Assembly (NCBI GenBank): GCA_014649355.1 | Contig: BMSW01000018.1 | Location: forward strand, 93,781 to 157,780 | Source of the DNA: Streptomyces althioticus | GTDB lineage: Bacteria; Actinomycetota; Actinomycetes; Streptomycetales; Streptomycetaceae | Length of the DNA: 64,000 nucleotides | Direction: 5' to 3' | In this document: positions 1 to 7,814 of the stretch, one piece after another | Numbering within the stretch: the stretch's first letter is position 1 | Layout: each line of letters starts with the position of its first letter | Program-made: the position numbers and the translations under genes | The notes under the pieces: generated by a model | What the model was told of the DNA's origin: nothing | Seen by the model: only the letters and a program-made list of their open reading frames with translations | The model's database searches: none

Positions 1-170
1 GGTGTGAAGTCCTCCTTGCTGCCGGTGTACCCGGGCAGCAGCAGCACGGTCCCCCGCACTGTCGCACCGGCGGGAGGCGGCACGTCCAGGACGGCGAACT
101 CGCCCCGCGTGGTGAGGAGCCGGCGAGGGCTCAGCTCGGGGAGGTGAACGGGGGAGAGGGCGGTGATCAC
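1..170 (-). CDS. Alpha/beta hydrolase, N-terminal part (runs off the window)
   Basis: The minus strand is open from a GTG at 170 to the window edge. The translation contains the segment VLLLPGYTGSKEDF, which is the beta-strand plus oxyanion-loop region that opens the alpha/beta hydrolase fold. The nucleophile and the rest of the catalytic triad lie outside the window, so the substrate cannot be inferred. No strong ribosome binding site precedes the GTG and the frame stays open further upstream, so the start is uncertain. The gene lies downstream of the helicase gene on the same strand, separated by a strong hairpin, and is probably its own transcription unit. Confidence 0.6.
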   Translation of the reverse strand, partial: MITALSPVHLPELSPRRLLTTRGEFAVLDVPPPAGATVRGTVLLLPGYTGSKEDFT

Positions 171-197
171 CCGGGTGAGGGTAGCGGCTGCGCACAC

Positions 198-240
198 GCC
201 GACGGCCCGGCCCCCCACGAGCGGGGACCGGGCCGTCGGC
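198..240. terminator. Hairpin terminator after the helicase gene
   Basis: Positions 198-210 are exactly complementary to 228-240, a 13-bp GC-rich stem, and the 17-nt loop contains a further C-run/G-run pairing. It sits just beyond the helicase stop codon at 253, where a terminator is expected. No U-tract is obvious, which is usual in Streptomyces. Confidence 0.75.
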
Positions 241-252
241 GTCGGTGCTGTG

Positions 253-2688
253 TCAGCTCTCCGCGGACTCCGCGGGAGCCGCGGCCTTACGGGTGCGGCG
301 CGCCTTCGGCTCCGCCGCCTCCGTGGCCTCCGGCGCGGACGCGGCGGCCTTACGGGTCCGGCGACGCGGCGCGGCGGCCGCCTCGGCGACCTCCCCTTCC
401 GGAGCGGTCTGCGCGGGCACCGTCTTGCGGGTGCGGCGCGGCTTGGCCTCGGCGCCCTCGGCCGTGTCGACGGCGGCCTCCGCCTTCTTGGCGGCGGTCT
501 TCCGCGTCCGCTTCGGCTTCTCCTCGGCCTCGGGCGCGGACTGGGCCGGGATCTCCACGGCCTCCGCCTCGGCGGCCTTGCGGGTCCGGCGGCGCGGCGT
601 GACCTCGGCGCCCTCGGCCGTGTCGACGGCGGCCTCCGCCTTCTTGGCGGCGGTCTTCCGCGTGCGCTTCGGCTTCTCCTCGGCCTCGGGGGCCTCGGTC
701 GCGGCGTCGGCCTCGGCCGCCGCCGCCTTCTTGCGGGTGCGGCGCGGCTTGGCCTCGGCGGGCGTCTCGACGGTGCCTTCGGCGGTGTCGACGGCGGTCT
801 CCGCCTTCGCGGCGGCCTTCCGCGTGCGCTTCGGGGCGGCCTCGGCCGTCTCCGTCGTGCCCTCGGCGGTCTCGACCGCCGTCTCGGCGGCCTGGGCCGC
901 CTTGCGGGTGCGGCGACGACGCGGCGCGGCCTCCTCCACCGGGGCGGACTCCGCCGCGACGGGCTCGGCGGCGGGCGCCGGAACCGACGGCTGCTCCGTC
1001 ACGGCCGGGGCCTGCTCGGCCGGCCGGCGCGTGCGGCGACGGCGCGGCTTCTCGACGGTCTCCACCGACGGGCCCTCGGCCGTGTCGACGGCGGCCTCCG
1101 CGGCCCCCTGCTCCACCGTGCCCACGGCGGCGGTGACCCCGCCACGGGTGCGGCGACGACGGCGCGGGGTGCGCGAGGCCTCACCGGCCTCCGCCTCCTC
1201 GGCGCCCACGGCCGCCTGCGCGGCAGGCTGCTGCCCGGCCGCGTCGAGCGGCGCACCGCCACGGGTACGGCGACGGCGGCGCGGCGTACGCGTCGAGGCC
1301 TCGCGCTCGTCGGAACGGTCGGAACGCTCGTTGCGGTCGGACCGGCCACCGCGGCGCCCGTCACGGCCGTCCCGGCCGCCGCGCCCGCGCGGCCCGCGAC
1401 CGCCGACCTCGCCCAGGTCCTCGATCTCCTCCGCGTCCAGACCGGCCCGGGTGCGCTCGGAGCGGGGCAGCGTGCCCTTGGTGCCCTCGGGGATGCTCAG
1501 GTCCGTGTACAGGTGCGGAGAGGTGGAGTACGTCTCGGCCGGGTCGCCCAGACCCAGGTCCAGCGCCTTGTTGATCAGCTGCCAGCGCGGGATGTCGTCC
1601 CAGTCGACCAGCGTGATCGCCGTACCCTTCGCACCCGCGCGGCCGGTGCGGCCGATGCGGTGCAGGTACGTCTTCTCGTCCTCGGGCGTCTGGTAGTTGA
1701 CGACGTGCGTGACACCCTCGACGTCGATGCCGCGCGCGGCGACGTCGGTGCAGACGAGCACGTCCACCTTGCCGTTGCGGAAGGCACGCAGCGCCTGCTC
1801 GCGGGCGCCCTGGCCGAGGTCGCCGTGGACCGCGCCGGAGGCGAAGCCGCGCTGCTTGAGCTGGTCGGCCAGGTCGGCGGCGGTGCGCTTGGTGCGGCAG
1901 AAGATCATGGCCAGGCCACGGCCGTCGGCCTGCAGTATCCGCGCGACCATCTCGGGCTTGTCCATGTTGTGCGCGCGGTAGACGAACTGCTTGGTGTTCG
2001 CGACCGTGGCGCCCTCGTCGTCCGGCGACGTGGCGCGGATGTGCGTGGGCTGCGACATGTAGCGGCGGGCCAGACCGATGACCGCGCCCGGCATGGTGGC
2101 CGAGAACAGCATGGTCTGCCGCTTCACCGGAAGCAGGTTGATGATCTTCTCGACGTCGGGCAGGAAGCCCAGGTCGAGCATCTCGTCGGCCTCGTCCAGG
2201 ACGAGCGCCCTGACGTGCGACAGGTTGAGCTTCTTCTGCCCGGCGAGGTCGAGCAGGCGGCCCGGGGTGCCGACGACCACGTCGACGCCCTTCTTCAGCG
2301 CCTCGACCTGGGGCTCGTAGGCCCGGCCGCCGTAGATCGCGGTGACGCGCACGTTCCGCACCTTGCCGGCGGTCAGCAGGTCGTTGGTGACCTGCGTGCA
2401 CAGCTCGCGGGTGGGGACGACGACCAGCGCCTGCGGCGTGTCGGTGAGGTCCTCGGGCTTCGCGCGGCCCGCCTCGACGTCGGCGGGGACGGTGACCCGC
2501 TCGAGGAGCGGAAGACCGAAGCCGAGCGTCTTGCCGGTGCCGGTCTTGGCCTGGCCGATGACGTCCGTGCCCGTGAGGGCCACGGGGAGCGTCATCTCCT
2601 GGATGGGGAAGGGGGTGGTGATGCCGACGGCTTCAAGGGCTTCGGCTGTCTCGGGAAGGATCCCGAGCTCTCGGAACGTCGTAGTCAG
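253..2688 (-). CDS. DEAD-box ATP-dependent RNA helicase with long basic repeat tail
   Basis: The product unwinds RNA duplexes or remodels RNA-protein complexes in the cytoplasm using ATP. Counting from the CTG at 2688 (811 aa), the helicase motifs are all present: the Q-motif around residues 22-31, AKTGTGKT at 47-54, PTREL at 92-96, TPGR at 141-144, DEAD at 165-168, SAT at 196-198 and HRIGRTGR at 343-350. Residues from about 430 form an RGG-like stretch and then a very long Ala/Glu/Lys/Arg tail with many copies of RRRTRK-type motifs, probably RNA-binding. The conserved sequence begins TTTFRELGILP directly after the CTG, which has an AGAGG 7 nt upstream. No ATG or GTG lies near that point, so either CTG is the start or a GTG/ATG further upstream adds a poorly conserved extension (the frame is open to 3000). 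Confidence 0.92.
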   Translation of the reverse strand: MTTTFRELGILPETAEALEAVGITTPFPIQEMTLPVALTGTDVIGQAKTGTGKTLGFGLPLLERVTVPADVEAGRAKPEDLTDTPQALVVVPTRELCTQVTNDLLTAGKVRNVRVTAIYGGRAYEPQVEALKKGVDVVVGTPGRLLDLAGQKKLNLSHVRALVLDEADEMLDLGFLPDVEKIINLLPVKRQTMLFSATMPGAVIGLARRYMSQPTHIRATSPDDEGATVANTKQFVYRAHNMDKPEMVARILQADGRGLAMIFCRTKRTAADLADQLKQRGFASGAVHGDLGQGAREQALRAFRNGKVDVLVCTDVAARGIDVEGVTHVVNYQTPEDEKTYLHRIGRTGRAGAKGTAITLVDWDDIPRWQLINKALDLGLGDPAETYSTSPHLYTDLSIPEGTKGTLPRSERTRAGLDAEEIEDLGEVGGRGPRGRGGRDGRDGRRGGRSDRNERSDRSDEREASTRTPRRRRRTRGGAPLDAAGQQPAAQAAVGAEEAEAGEASRTPRRRRRTRGGVTAAVGTVEQGAAEAAVDTAEGPSVETVEKPRRRRTRRPAEQAPAVTEQPSVPAPAAEPVAAESAPVEEAAPRRRRTRKAAQAAETAVETAEGTTETAEAAPKRTRKAAAKAETAVDTAEGTVETPAEAKPRRTRKKAAAAEADAATEAPEAEEKPKRTRKTAAKKAEAAVDTAEGAEVTPRRRTRKAAEAEAVEIPAQSAPEAEEKPKRTRKTAAKKAEAAVDTAEGAEAKPRRTRKTVPAQTAPEGEVAEAAAAPRRRTRKAAASAPEATEAAEPKARRTRKAAAPAESAES
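270..1300 (-). repeat. Degenerate tandem repeats coding the basic tail of the helicase
   Basis: The C-terminal half of the helicase gene is built from imperfect repeats. At protein level these alternate acidic, alanine-rich stretches such as AEAAVDTAEG with basic blocks such as PRRTRK or PKRTRK. More than a dozen basic blocks can be counted. The DNA repeats are diverged but clearly related, for example the near-identical segments around 440-540 and 600-690. Such arrays change in copy number easily, so this length is probably strain specific. Confidence 0.8.
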
Positions 2689-3073
2689 GGTGCTGCCTCT
2701 TCTGTGTGCGCGGTGCGAGGCGAGCGCGGGGGTCGTGTAGGGACCGTGCCGGGGACGACGGCTGCCATACGGTCGAGGCCGTAGGACACGGGACCACTGC
2801 CGACGCTCGAGCGCTCGTACCGCTGAGGTGTCCCTCCGCATCCCGTACGCGATGTGCCGTACGAACAGAGGGCTGTCGGGTCGGAGCCGATCGGGCCACC
2901 GACCGGGCATCCTCATACATGCTGCGGCCCGTCGAACACATCCGAGTACGTCAGAGTGCTCAGCAGGCGCATTACCACCATACCCCGGATTCGCGCACAC
3001 GCCATGGCCGATTTGGTCACGTAGTCGTCGTCACACTGATCGACCAGGACCTTCCGGGGCAGGCCGAGCGGGC

Positions 3074-3079
3074 TATTGT
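3074..3079 (+). promoter_or_regulatory. -10 box for leaderless ferritin-like gene
   Basis: TATTGT lies 7 nt before the ATG at 3087, matching TANNNT followed by a start codon at about +1. No ribosome binding site is visible, which supports leaderless transcription. A weak TTCCGG 17 nt upstream could be the -35 element. Confidence 0.5.
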
Positions 3080-3086
3080 GCGCTGC

Positions 3087-3842
3087 ATGACGAGCTCTGA
3101 CAGCCCTGACAACGCCGCGGAAACCCCCGAGACCCCTGCCGCACGGACCGGCGTCGCCGCCATGGACTGGGCGGCCGCCTCCGCTGATCCCCAGTACCGT
3201 GCCGCTGTCGTGGATCTGCTCGGCGCGCTCGCGTACGGGGAGCTGGCGGCGTTCGAGCGGCTCGCGGAGGACGCCAAGCTGGCGCCCACGATGGGGGACA
3301 AGGCGGAGCTGGCGAAGATGGCCTCGGCCGAGTTCCACCACTTCGAGCGGCTGCGGGACCGGCTCGCCGAGATCGGCGAGGAGCCGACGCAGGCCATGGA
3401 GCCGTTCGTGGCCGCCTACGACGGCTTCCACAAGCAGACGGCGCCGTCGGACTGGCTGGAGGGCCTGGTCAAGGCGTACGTGGGCGACTCCATCGCCAGC
3501 GACTTCTACCGCGAGGTCGCGGCGCGCCTCGACTCCGACACCCGCGCGCTGGTCCTGGCCGTCCTGGACGACACGGGGCACGGCGGCTTCGCCGTGGAGA
3601 AGGTGCGCGCGGCCATCGAGGCCGACCCGCGCGTCGGCGGCCGGCTCGCCCTGTGGGCACGCCGCCTGATGGGCGAGGCCCTGTCCCAGTCCCAGCGCGT
3701 GGTCGCCGACCGCGACGCCCTGTCGACGATGCTCGTGGGCGGCGTGGCGGACGGCTTCGACCTGGCCGAGGTCGGCCGCATGTTCTCCCGCATCACGGAG
3801 GCGCACACGAAGCGGATGGCAGCACTGGGTCTGGCTGCCTGA
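3087..3842 (+). CDS. Ferritin-like-fold protein (actinobacterial, MiaE-like group)
   Basis: This 251-residue cytoplasmic protein belongs by its look to an actinobacterial family annotated as ferritin-like fold or tRNA-hydroxylase-like. Helical segments carry acidic and His residues in a four-helix-bundle pattern: the run around residues 60-80 (GELAAFERL), the ASAEFHHFERLRDRL segment and the later DTGHGGF segment offer Glu and His metal ligands. The substrate is unknown and I do not assign an enzyme activity. It is divergent from the helicase gene. The ATG at 3087 is chosen because a TATTGT box precedes it by 7 nt; the frame is open further upstream but with non-conserved sequence. Confidence 0.75.
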   Translation: MTSSDSPDNAAETPETPAARTGVAAMDWAAASADPQYRAAVVDLLGALAYGELAAFERLAEDAKLAPTMGDKAELAKMASAEFHHFERLRDRLAEIGEEPTQAMEPFVAAYDGFHKQTAPSDWLEGLVKAYVGDSIASDFYREVAARLDSDTRALVLAVLDDTGHGGFAVEKVRAAIEADPRVGGRLALWARRLMGEALSQSQRVVADRDALSTMLVGGVADGFDLAEVGRMFSRITEAHTKRMAALGLAA

Positions 3843-3850
3843 CGGCAGCC

Positions 3851-4372
3851 CGCTGTGCGGCCGAAGACCGTCCGGTCCTCGGGGCCGCGCCTCGGGTGCG
3901 GCCCGCAGGCGGCCCTTCCGCTGATGCCCCCAGGGCGGCCGCTGCCCGACGGCGCCCGCTGTGCGGCCGGTCCGCTCCTGGGTGCGGCGCGTTACGGCTC
4001 TGCCGTCAGAGCCGCCGGGGGCGGGCTCATGCCGGACTGCGCCCGTTGTACGGCCGGAGACCGTCCGGTCCTCGGGGCCGCGCCTCGGGTGCTGCCCGCA
4101 GGCGGCCCTGCCACTGCGGCCCCAGGGCGGCCGCTGCCCGACGGCGCCCGTCCTACGGCTGATCGGACGGTCCGTGTCTTTGGGCCGCTCCTGGGTGCGG
4201 CGGGTTTACGGCTCTGCCGTCAGAGCCGCCGGGGGTGGGCTCACGCCGGACTGCGCTCGCTGTGCGGCCGAAGACCGTCCGGTCCTCGGGGCCGCGCCTC
4301 GGGTGCTGCCCGCAGGCGGCCCTGCCACTGCGGCCCCAGGGCGGCCGCTGCCCGACGGCGCCCGTTGTACGG
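3851..4372. repeat. Composite intergenic direct repeat A-B-A-B-A with conserved hairpins
   Basis: Unit A (about 110 bp) appears three times. The marker GACCGTCCGG occurs at 3866, 4059 and 4273, giving periods of 193 and 214 bp. Unit B (about 75 bp) lies between the copies, near 3970-4043 and 4184-4256. Each B contains the same 8-bp stem with a 4-nt loop: CGGCTCTG at 3995-4002 pairs with 4007-4014, and the same arms recur at 4209-4216 and 4221-4228. All reading frames through it look like GC-frame noise, with no family resemblance. It follows the ferritin-like gene directly. Confidence 0.85.
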
Positions 4373-4672
4373 CCGCTCGGCGCCGGACACCGTGGGCAGT
4401 TGTGAACGTGGCAGTCCGCCTGGCCGGCGGAGAGAGCCCGGTCCCGCCCCCCCGGGAGCCGACGGGCCGACCGCCCCGGCAGGACGGTCGGCCCGAGAAG
4501 CAGCGCCCGGCGGTCGCCCGTTGGCCGCCGGGCGGGGCAGCACGACCGTCCGCCGGGCCGACGGCGGCCGAGGTGGCCGGGCTGTGGGGCCGTCCGTGGT
4601 GGCGGAGTCGGAGCGGCTGGGTCAGGCTGTCGGCGAGTCGGCGCACTGCCGCGGGCGACGGGCCGAGGGCGG
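4373..4672. other. GC-rich intergenic stretch without a supportable gene
   Basis: Several overlapping frames stay open, as expected at this GC content, but none has a recognisable domain, a convincing ribosome binding site or biased codon use. It is the continuation of the repeat-bearing spacer up to the stop codon of the small membrane protein gene. Confidence 0.6.
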
Positions 4673-4939
4673 TCAGGCCGTGGCCGAGTGGTGGAGTCTG
4701 CCCGCCGGGCGCAGCAGCAGGGAGAGGGAGGCGGTCGAGACGATCGCCGCGCCCACCAGCATCGTCAGCAGATTCCCCGCGTCCAGCGCGGTGTTCATGA
4801 CGAAGGCGCCGAACAGCGCCCCGGCCACACCGGTCGCCAGCACGAGGGCGCGCCGTGGGAGCCGGTGGGACAGGCGGTGGTACGCCCCCCAGGCCAGGGC
4901 CAGGCCGAGAATCGCGGAGCTGAGCGCTTCCAGAAGCAT
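4673..4939 (-). CDS. Small integral membrane protein, function unknown
   Basis: This 88-residue protein has three predicted membrane segments. They lie around residues 4-20 (ALSSAILGLALAWGAY), 31-51 (ALVLATGVAGALFGAFVM) and 56-76 (NLLTMLVGAAIVSTASLSLLL). Arg and His residues cluster between the first two. The ATG at 4939 has a good GGGAGG-type ribosome binding site. I do not recognise the family. It stands alone between the repeat spacer and a strong terminator-like hairpin. Confidence 0.65.
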   Translation of the reverse strand: MLLEALSSAILGLALAWGAYHRLSHRLPRRALVLATGVAGALFGAFVMNTALDAGNLLTMLVGAAIVSTASLSLLLRPAGRLHHSATA

Positions 4940-5099
4940 GTCGGGGTCCCTCCCACACGGCCGGCCTGCTCGTCCCTGTCTTGGTCCTGTCCCGGTTTAC
5001 CCCTGACCTGCGGAATCCAATCCTCCCCACAGGGTCTCGCCCGTAGGCCGAACGGGTGTTTCGAGGGCGCCTGCCCTCAGGCACGCAGACGGCACGCAG

Positions 5100-5131
5100 A
5101 AGGGCCCGGCGGTGACAACCGCCGGGCCCTT
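5100..5131. terminator. Strong terminator hairpin
   Basis: Positions 5100-5113 and 5118-5131 form a perfect 14-bp stem with the 4-nt loop GACA. It lies 17 bp beyond the stop codon of the DUF3107 gene and so terminates that minus-strand transcript. Confidence 0.85.
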
Positions 5132-5148
5132 CTCCCTTGCCTACAGCC

Positions 5149-5376
5149 CTACAGCGCGCCGAAGCCCACCTTGCGCGGGGCCGGCTCGCCGATCTCGACG
5201 TAGGCGAGACGGTCGGCCGGGACCAGGATCTTGCGGCCGTGCTCGTCCACGAGGCTCAGCAGCTGCGACTTCCCGGCCAGCGCCTCGGCCACCACGCGCT
5301 CGACCTCCTCGGCGCTCTGACCGCTCTCCAGAACGATCTCGCGGGGCGCGTGCTGCACGCCGATCTTGACCTCCAC
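5149..5376 (-). CDS. DUF3107 family protein
   Basis: This is a 75-residue cytoplasmic protein of the short actinobacterial DUF3107 family. The family is recognised from the VEVKIGVQHAPREI opening, the ESGQSAEEVERVV helix and the VPADRLAYVEIG ending. The function is unknown. The GTG at 5376 is preceded by GGAGGG at a good distance, and this start gives the usual family length; a longer frame continuing into the TetR region is not real. The neighbouring upstream TetR gene is on the same strand, about 146 bp away. Confidence 0.85.
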   Translation of the reverse strand: MEVKIGVQHAPREIVLESGQSAEEVERVVAEALAGKSQLLSLVDEHGRKILVPADRLAYVEIGEPAPRKVGFGAL

Positions 5377-5522
5377 GGCTATGTCCCTCCGACGGTCAGT
5401 GAAGTGCGCGACCTTCCGCGCCGTACCTGCACACATTAGCCCGGTGAGGGGATCCGTACGCTCAGCCCGGCAACGCCAACAGCGAACAGCCGACGGGAAC
5501 AAACGACCGTCGGCCGTGCCGG

Positions 5523-6167
5523 TCAGTGCTGCTGGTCGCTGCCGTGCAGCGGGAACCCGGCGATGCCCCGCCAGGCCAGCGAGGTCAGCAGCTGCACCGC
5601 CTGGTCGCGCGGCACGCTGCGGTCGCTGTGCAGCCACGAGCGGGCCACCACCTGGGCCAGCCCGCCGAGCCCCGACGCCAGCAGCATCGACTCCGCCCGC
5701 GACAGGCCGGTGTCCTCGGCGATGACGTCGCAGATGGCCTCCGCGCAGTCGTTGGTGACCTTGTCGACCCGCTCGCGCACGGCGGGCTCGTTCGTCAGGT
5801 CGGACTCGAAGACCAGGCGGAACGCTCCGCCGTCGTCCTCGACGTACGCGAAGTAGGCGTCCATGGTCGCCCGCACGCGCTGCTTGTTGTCCGAGGTCGA
5901 CGCCAGCGCGTGCCGCACCGACCGGATCAGCGCCTCGCAGTGCTGGTCCAGCAGCGCCAGGTACAGGTCGAGCTTGCCGGGGAAGTGCTGGTACAGCACC
6001 GGCTTGCTGACACCCGCGCGCTCGGCGATGTCGTCCATCGCCGCCGCGTGGTAGCCCTGCGCGACGAAGACCTCCTGGGCGGCGCCCAGCAACTGGTTCC
6101 GCCGGGCACGGCGCGGAAGGCGTGTACCCCTCGGGCGTACCGCGTCCGTCTGCTCGATGGCTGTCAC
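5523..6167 (-). CDS. TetR family transcriptional regulator
   Basis: This is a DNA-binding repressor-type regulator of 214 aa. The N-terminal helix-turn-helix is classical: AAQEVFVAQGYHAAAMDDIA, then ERAGVSKPVLYQHFPGK at about residues 32-70, followed by an all-helical ligand-binding domain. The GTG at 6167 is chosen because the conserved part begins TAIEQTDA just after it and GGGAGG lies 4 nt upstream; an ATG 12 nt further upstream is the alternative. The ligand and target are unknown; TetR proteins usually control themselves and a neighbour, and DUF3107 is the nearest gene on the same strand. Confidence 0.9.
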   Translation of the reverse strand: MTAIEQTDAVRPRGTRLPRRARRNQLLGAAQEVFVAQGYHAAAMDDIAERAGVSKPVLYQHFPGKLDLYLALLDQHCEALIRSVRHALASTSDNKQRVRATMDAYFAYVEDDGGAFRLVFESDLTNEPAVRERVDKVTNDCAEAICDVIAEDTGLSRAESMLLASGLGGLAQVVARSWLHSDRSVPRDQAVQLLTSLAWRGIAGFPLHGSDQQH

Positions 6168-6364
6168 GCCGCCTCCCATAGTCGTCCACATGCGGGATCA
6201 GCCGCGTCGCCATCGTACTTTTCGGTAATCCTGATGTGCGCGGTGCACGTGCAGAATTTCACGGACCGGACAGCGGGAAAAGCGGCACGGACGGTTTCAG
6301 AAGCTGTCAGAGCGGGCAAAACGTGTCCCCTTCCGGGCGGCTTTCGCCCCGGCCGGCGCACCTC

Positions 6365-6592
6365 TCACCGGTAGTCGTCCTCGTCGAGCTGGACGACGCG
6401 CGCCTGTTCCACCAGATCCGCCTCGTTCGCGCGGTCGGGGTCGACCTCCTCCAGCGGGTCGTCCTCCTCCGGCCGTACCGCCGTCTGCTGCTCGGCCGCG
6501 TCCACGACGGGCGCCTCCACGTCGTACTCCACACCCTCCTGCACGTCCTCGTCCTCCTCGAACGTCTCGGGGTCGGTCGGATCCACGGCCAT
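6365..6592 (-). CDS. Small highly acidic protein, function unknown
   Basis: This 75-residue protein is dominated by Asp and Glu, beginning MAVDPTDPETFEEDEDVQEG, with few hydrophobic residues, so it is probably disordered and cytoplasmic. The ATG at 6592 has the ribosome binding site GGAAGGGAG. It lies between the TetR gene and a divergent hydrolase gene. It resembles conserved small acidic actinobacterial proteins but I do not assign a family. Confidence 0.65.
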   Translation of the reverse strand: MAVDPTDPETFEEDEDVQEGVEYDVEAPVVDAAEQQTAVRPEEDDPLEEVDPDRANEADLVEQARVVQLDEDDYR

Positions 6593-6735
6593 CACCGGGC
6601 TCCCTTCCTGGTCACGCCCCTGAGGCAGGCAGGGGCCACGTACGGGTGCCCTCGGTACGAGGTTAGGAGACACCCGATTCGGACGCCATGCCATCCTGTG
6701 ACGCCGAACACATGAACCACGGCGTGATCGTCTCG

Positions 6736-6741
6736 TAACAT
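6736..6741 (+). promoter_or_regulatory. -10 box for leaderless hydrolase gene
   Basis: TAACAT is followed by 6 nt and then the ATG at 6748. There is no ribosome binding site, which fits a leaderless message. No good -35 hexamer was seen. Confidence 0.55.
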
Positions 6742-6747
6742 TGCCGC

Positions 6748-7806
6748 ATGTCTTCGACCGAGCTGCCGTCCGTGCCGCCGACCGGCGTACTGCCCGAACC
6801 GGCGGCCGTCCGGGTGGCCGAGGGCGAGCGGCTGAGGTCGGTGCGGGTGCCCGGCGCCACGCTCACGGTCAGATTTCGGCCACCGGCCCGCGAAGGGCTC
6901 CCGCCCGCCTTCTACGTCCACGGACTCGGCGGCTCGTCGCTCAACTGGTCGCCCCTGATGGCCCTGCTGGACGACGCCGTCGACAGCGAGGCCGTCGATC
7001 TCCCGGGATTCGGCGACTCCCCGCCGCCGGACGACGGCGACTACTCGATCACCGCGCACGCACGCGCGGTGATCCGCTGTCTGGAGGCGTCCGGCCGCGG
7101 TCCGGTGCACCTCTTCGGCAACTCCCTCGGTGGCGCGGTCGCCACCCGGGTCGCCGCCGTGCGCCCCGACCTGGTCCGCACCCTCACCCTCGTCTCCCCG
7201 GCCCTGCCGGAGCTCCGCGTGCAGCGCTCCGCCGTCCCCACCGGTCTGCTGGCCGTGCCCGGCGTCGCACCCCTGTTCACCCGGCTCACCCGTGAGTGGA
7301 CGGCCGAGCAGCGCGTCCGAGGCGTCCTGAACCTCTGTTACGGCGACCCGTCACAGGTGACGCCGGAAGGCTTCCGGCACGCCGTGCAGGAGATGGAGCG
7401 GCGCCAGCGGCTGCCGTACTTCTGGGACGCGATGGCGCGCTCCGCGCGGGGCCTCGTCAGCTCCTACATGCTCGGTGGCCAGCAAGGACTGTGGCGTCAG
7501 GCCGAGCGGGTGCTCGCCCCGACCCTGCTCGTCTACGGTGGCCGCGACCAGCTCGTCGGCTTCCGCATGGCGCAGCGGGCCGCCCGCCACTTCCGGGGTT
7601 CCCGGCTCGTGACACTCCCGGACGCGGGCCACGTGGCGATGATGGAGTGTCCCGAGACCGTGGCGTCGGCGTTCCGTGAACTCCTGAGGGACGCGACCGG
7701 TCCCGCGGACGAGGGCGATACTGTGCAGCCGGACGCACAAGGCGATCCGGGTCCGTCCGCCGACACCGGTGGCCCGACCGCCACGACCGAGACGACAAGG
7801 GGCTGA
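6748..7806 (+). CDS. Alpha/beta hydrolase
   Basis: This is a cytoplasmic alpha/beta hydrolase-fold enzyme of 352 aa. The oxyanion region YVHGLGGSSLNW is near residues 57-68, the nucleophile elbow GNSLGG near 124-129, the acid in YGGRDQLVG and the catalytic His in DAGHVAMME complete the triad. The last 40 residues are a charged low-complexity tail. The substrate is unknown; the fold group covers esterases, epoxide hydrolases and C-C hydrolases. It starts from an apparent leaderless promoter and the next gene begins 8 nt after its stop codon, so the two form an operon. Confidence 0.88.
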   Translation: MSSTELPSVPPTGVLPEPAAVRVAEGERLRSVRVPGATLTVRFRPPAREGLPPAFYVHGLGGSSLNWSPLMALLDDAVDSEAVDLPGFGDSPPPDDGDYSITAHARAVIRCLEASGRGPVHLFGNSLGGAVATRVAAVRPDLVRTLTLVSPALPELRVQRSAVPTGLLAVPGVAPLFTRLTREWTAEQRVRGVLNLCYGDPSQVTPEGFRHAVQEMERRQRLPYFWDAMARSARGLVSSYMLGGQQGLWRQAERVLAPTLLVYGGRDQLVGFRMAQRAARHFRGSRLVTLPDAGHVAMMECPETVASAFRELLRDATGPADEGDTVQPDAQGDPGPSADTGGPTATTETTRG

Positions 7807-7814
7807 GGCGCGAC

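Noticed and set aside
3653..5006. Overlapping plus-strand frames through the composite repeat region
   Set aside because: They change frame between repeat units, have no ribosome binding sites and no domain resemblance.
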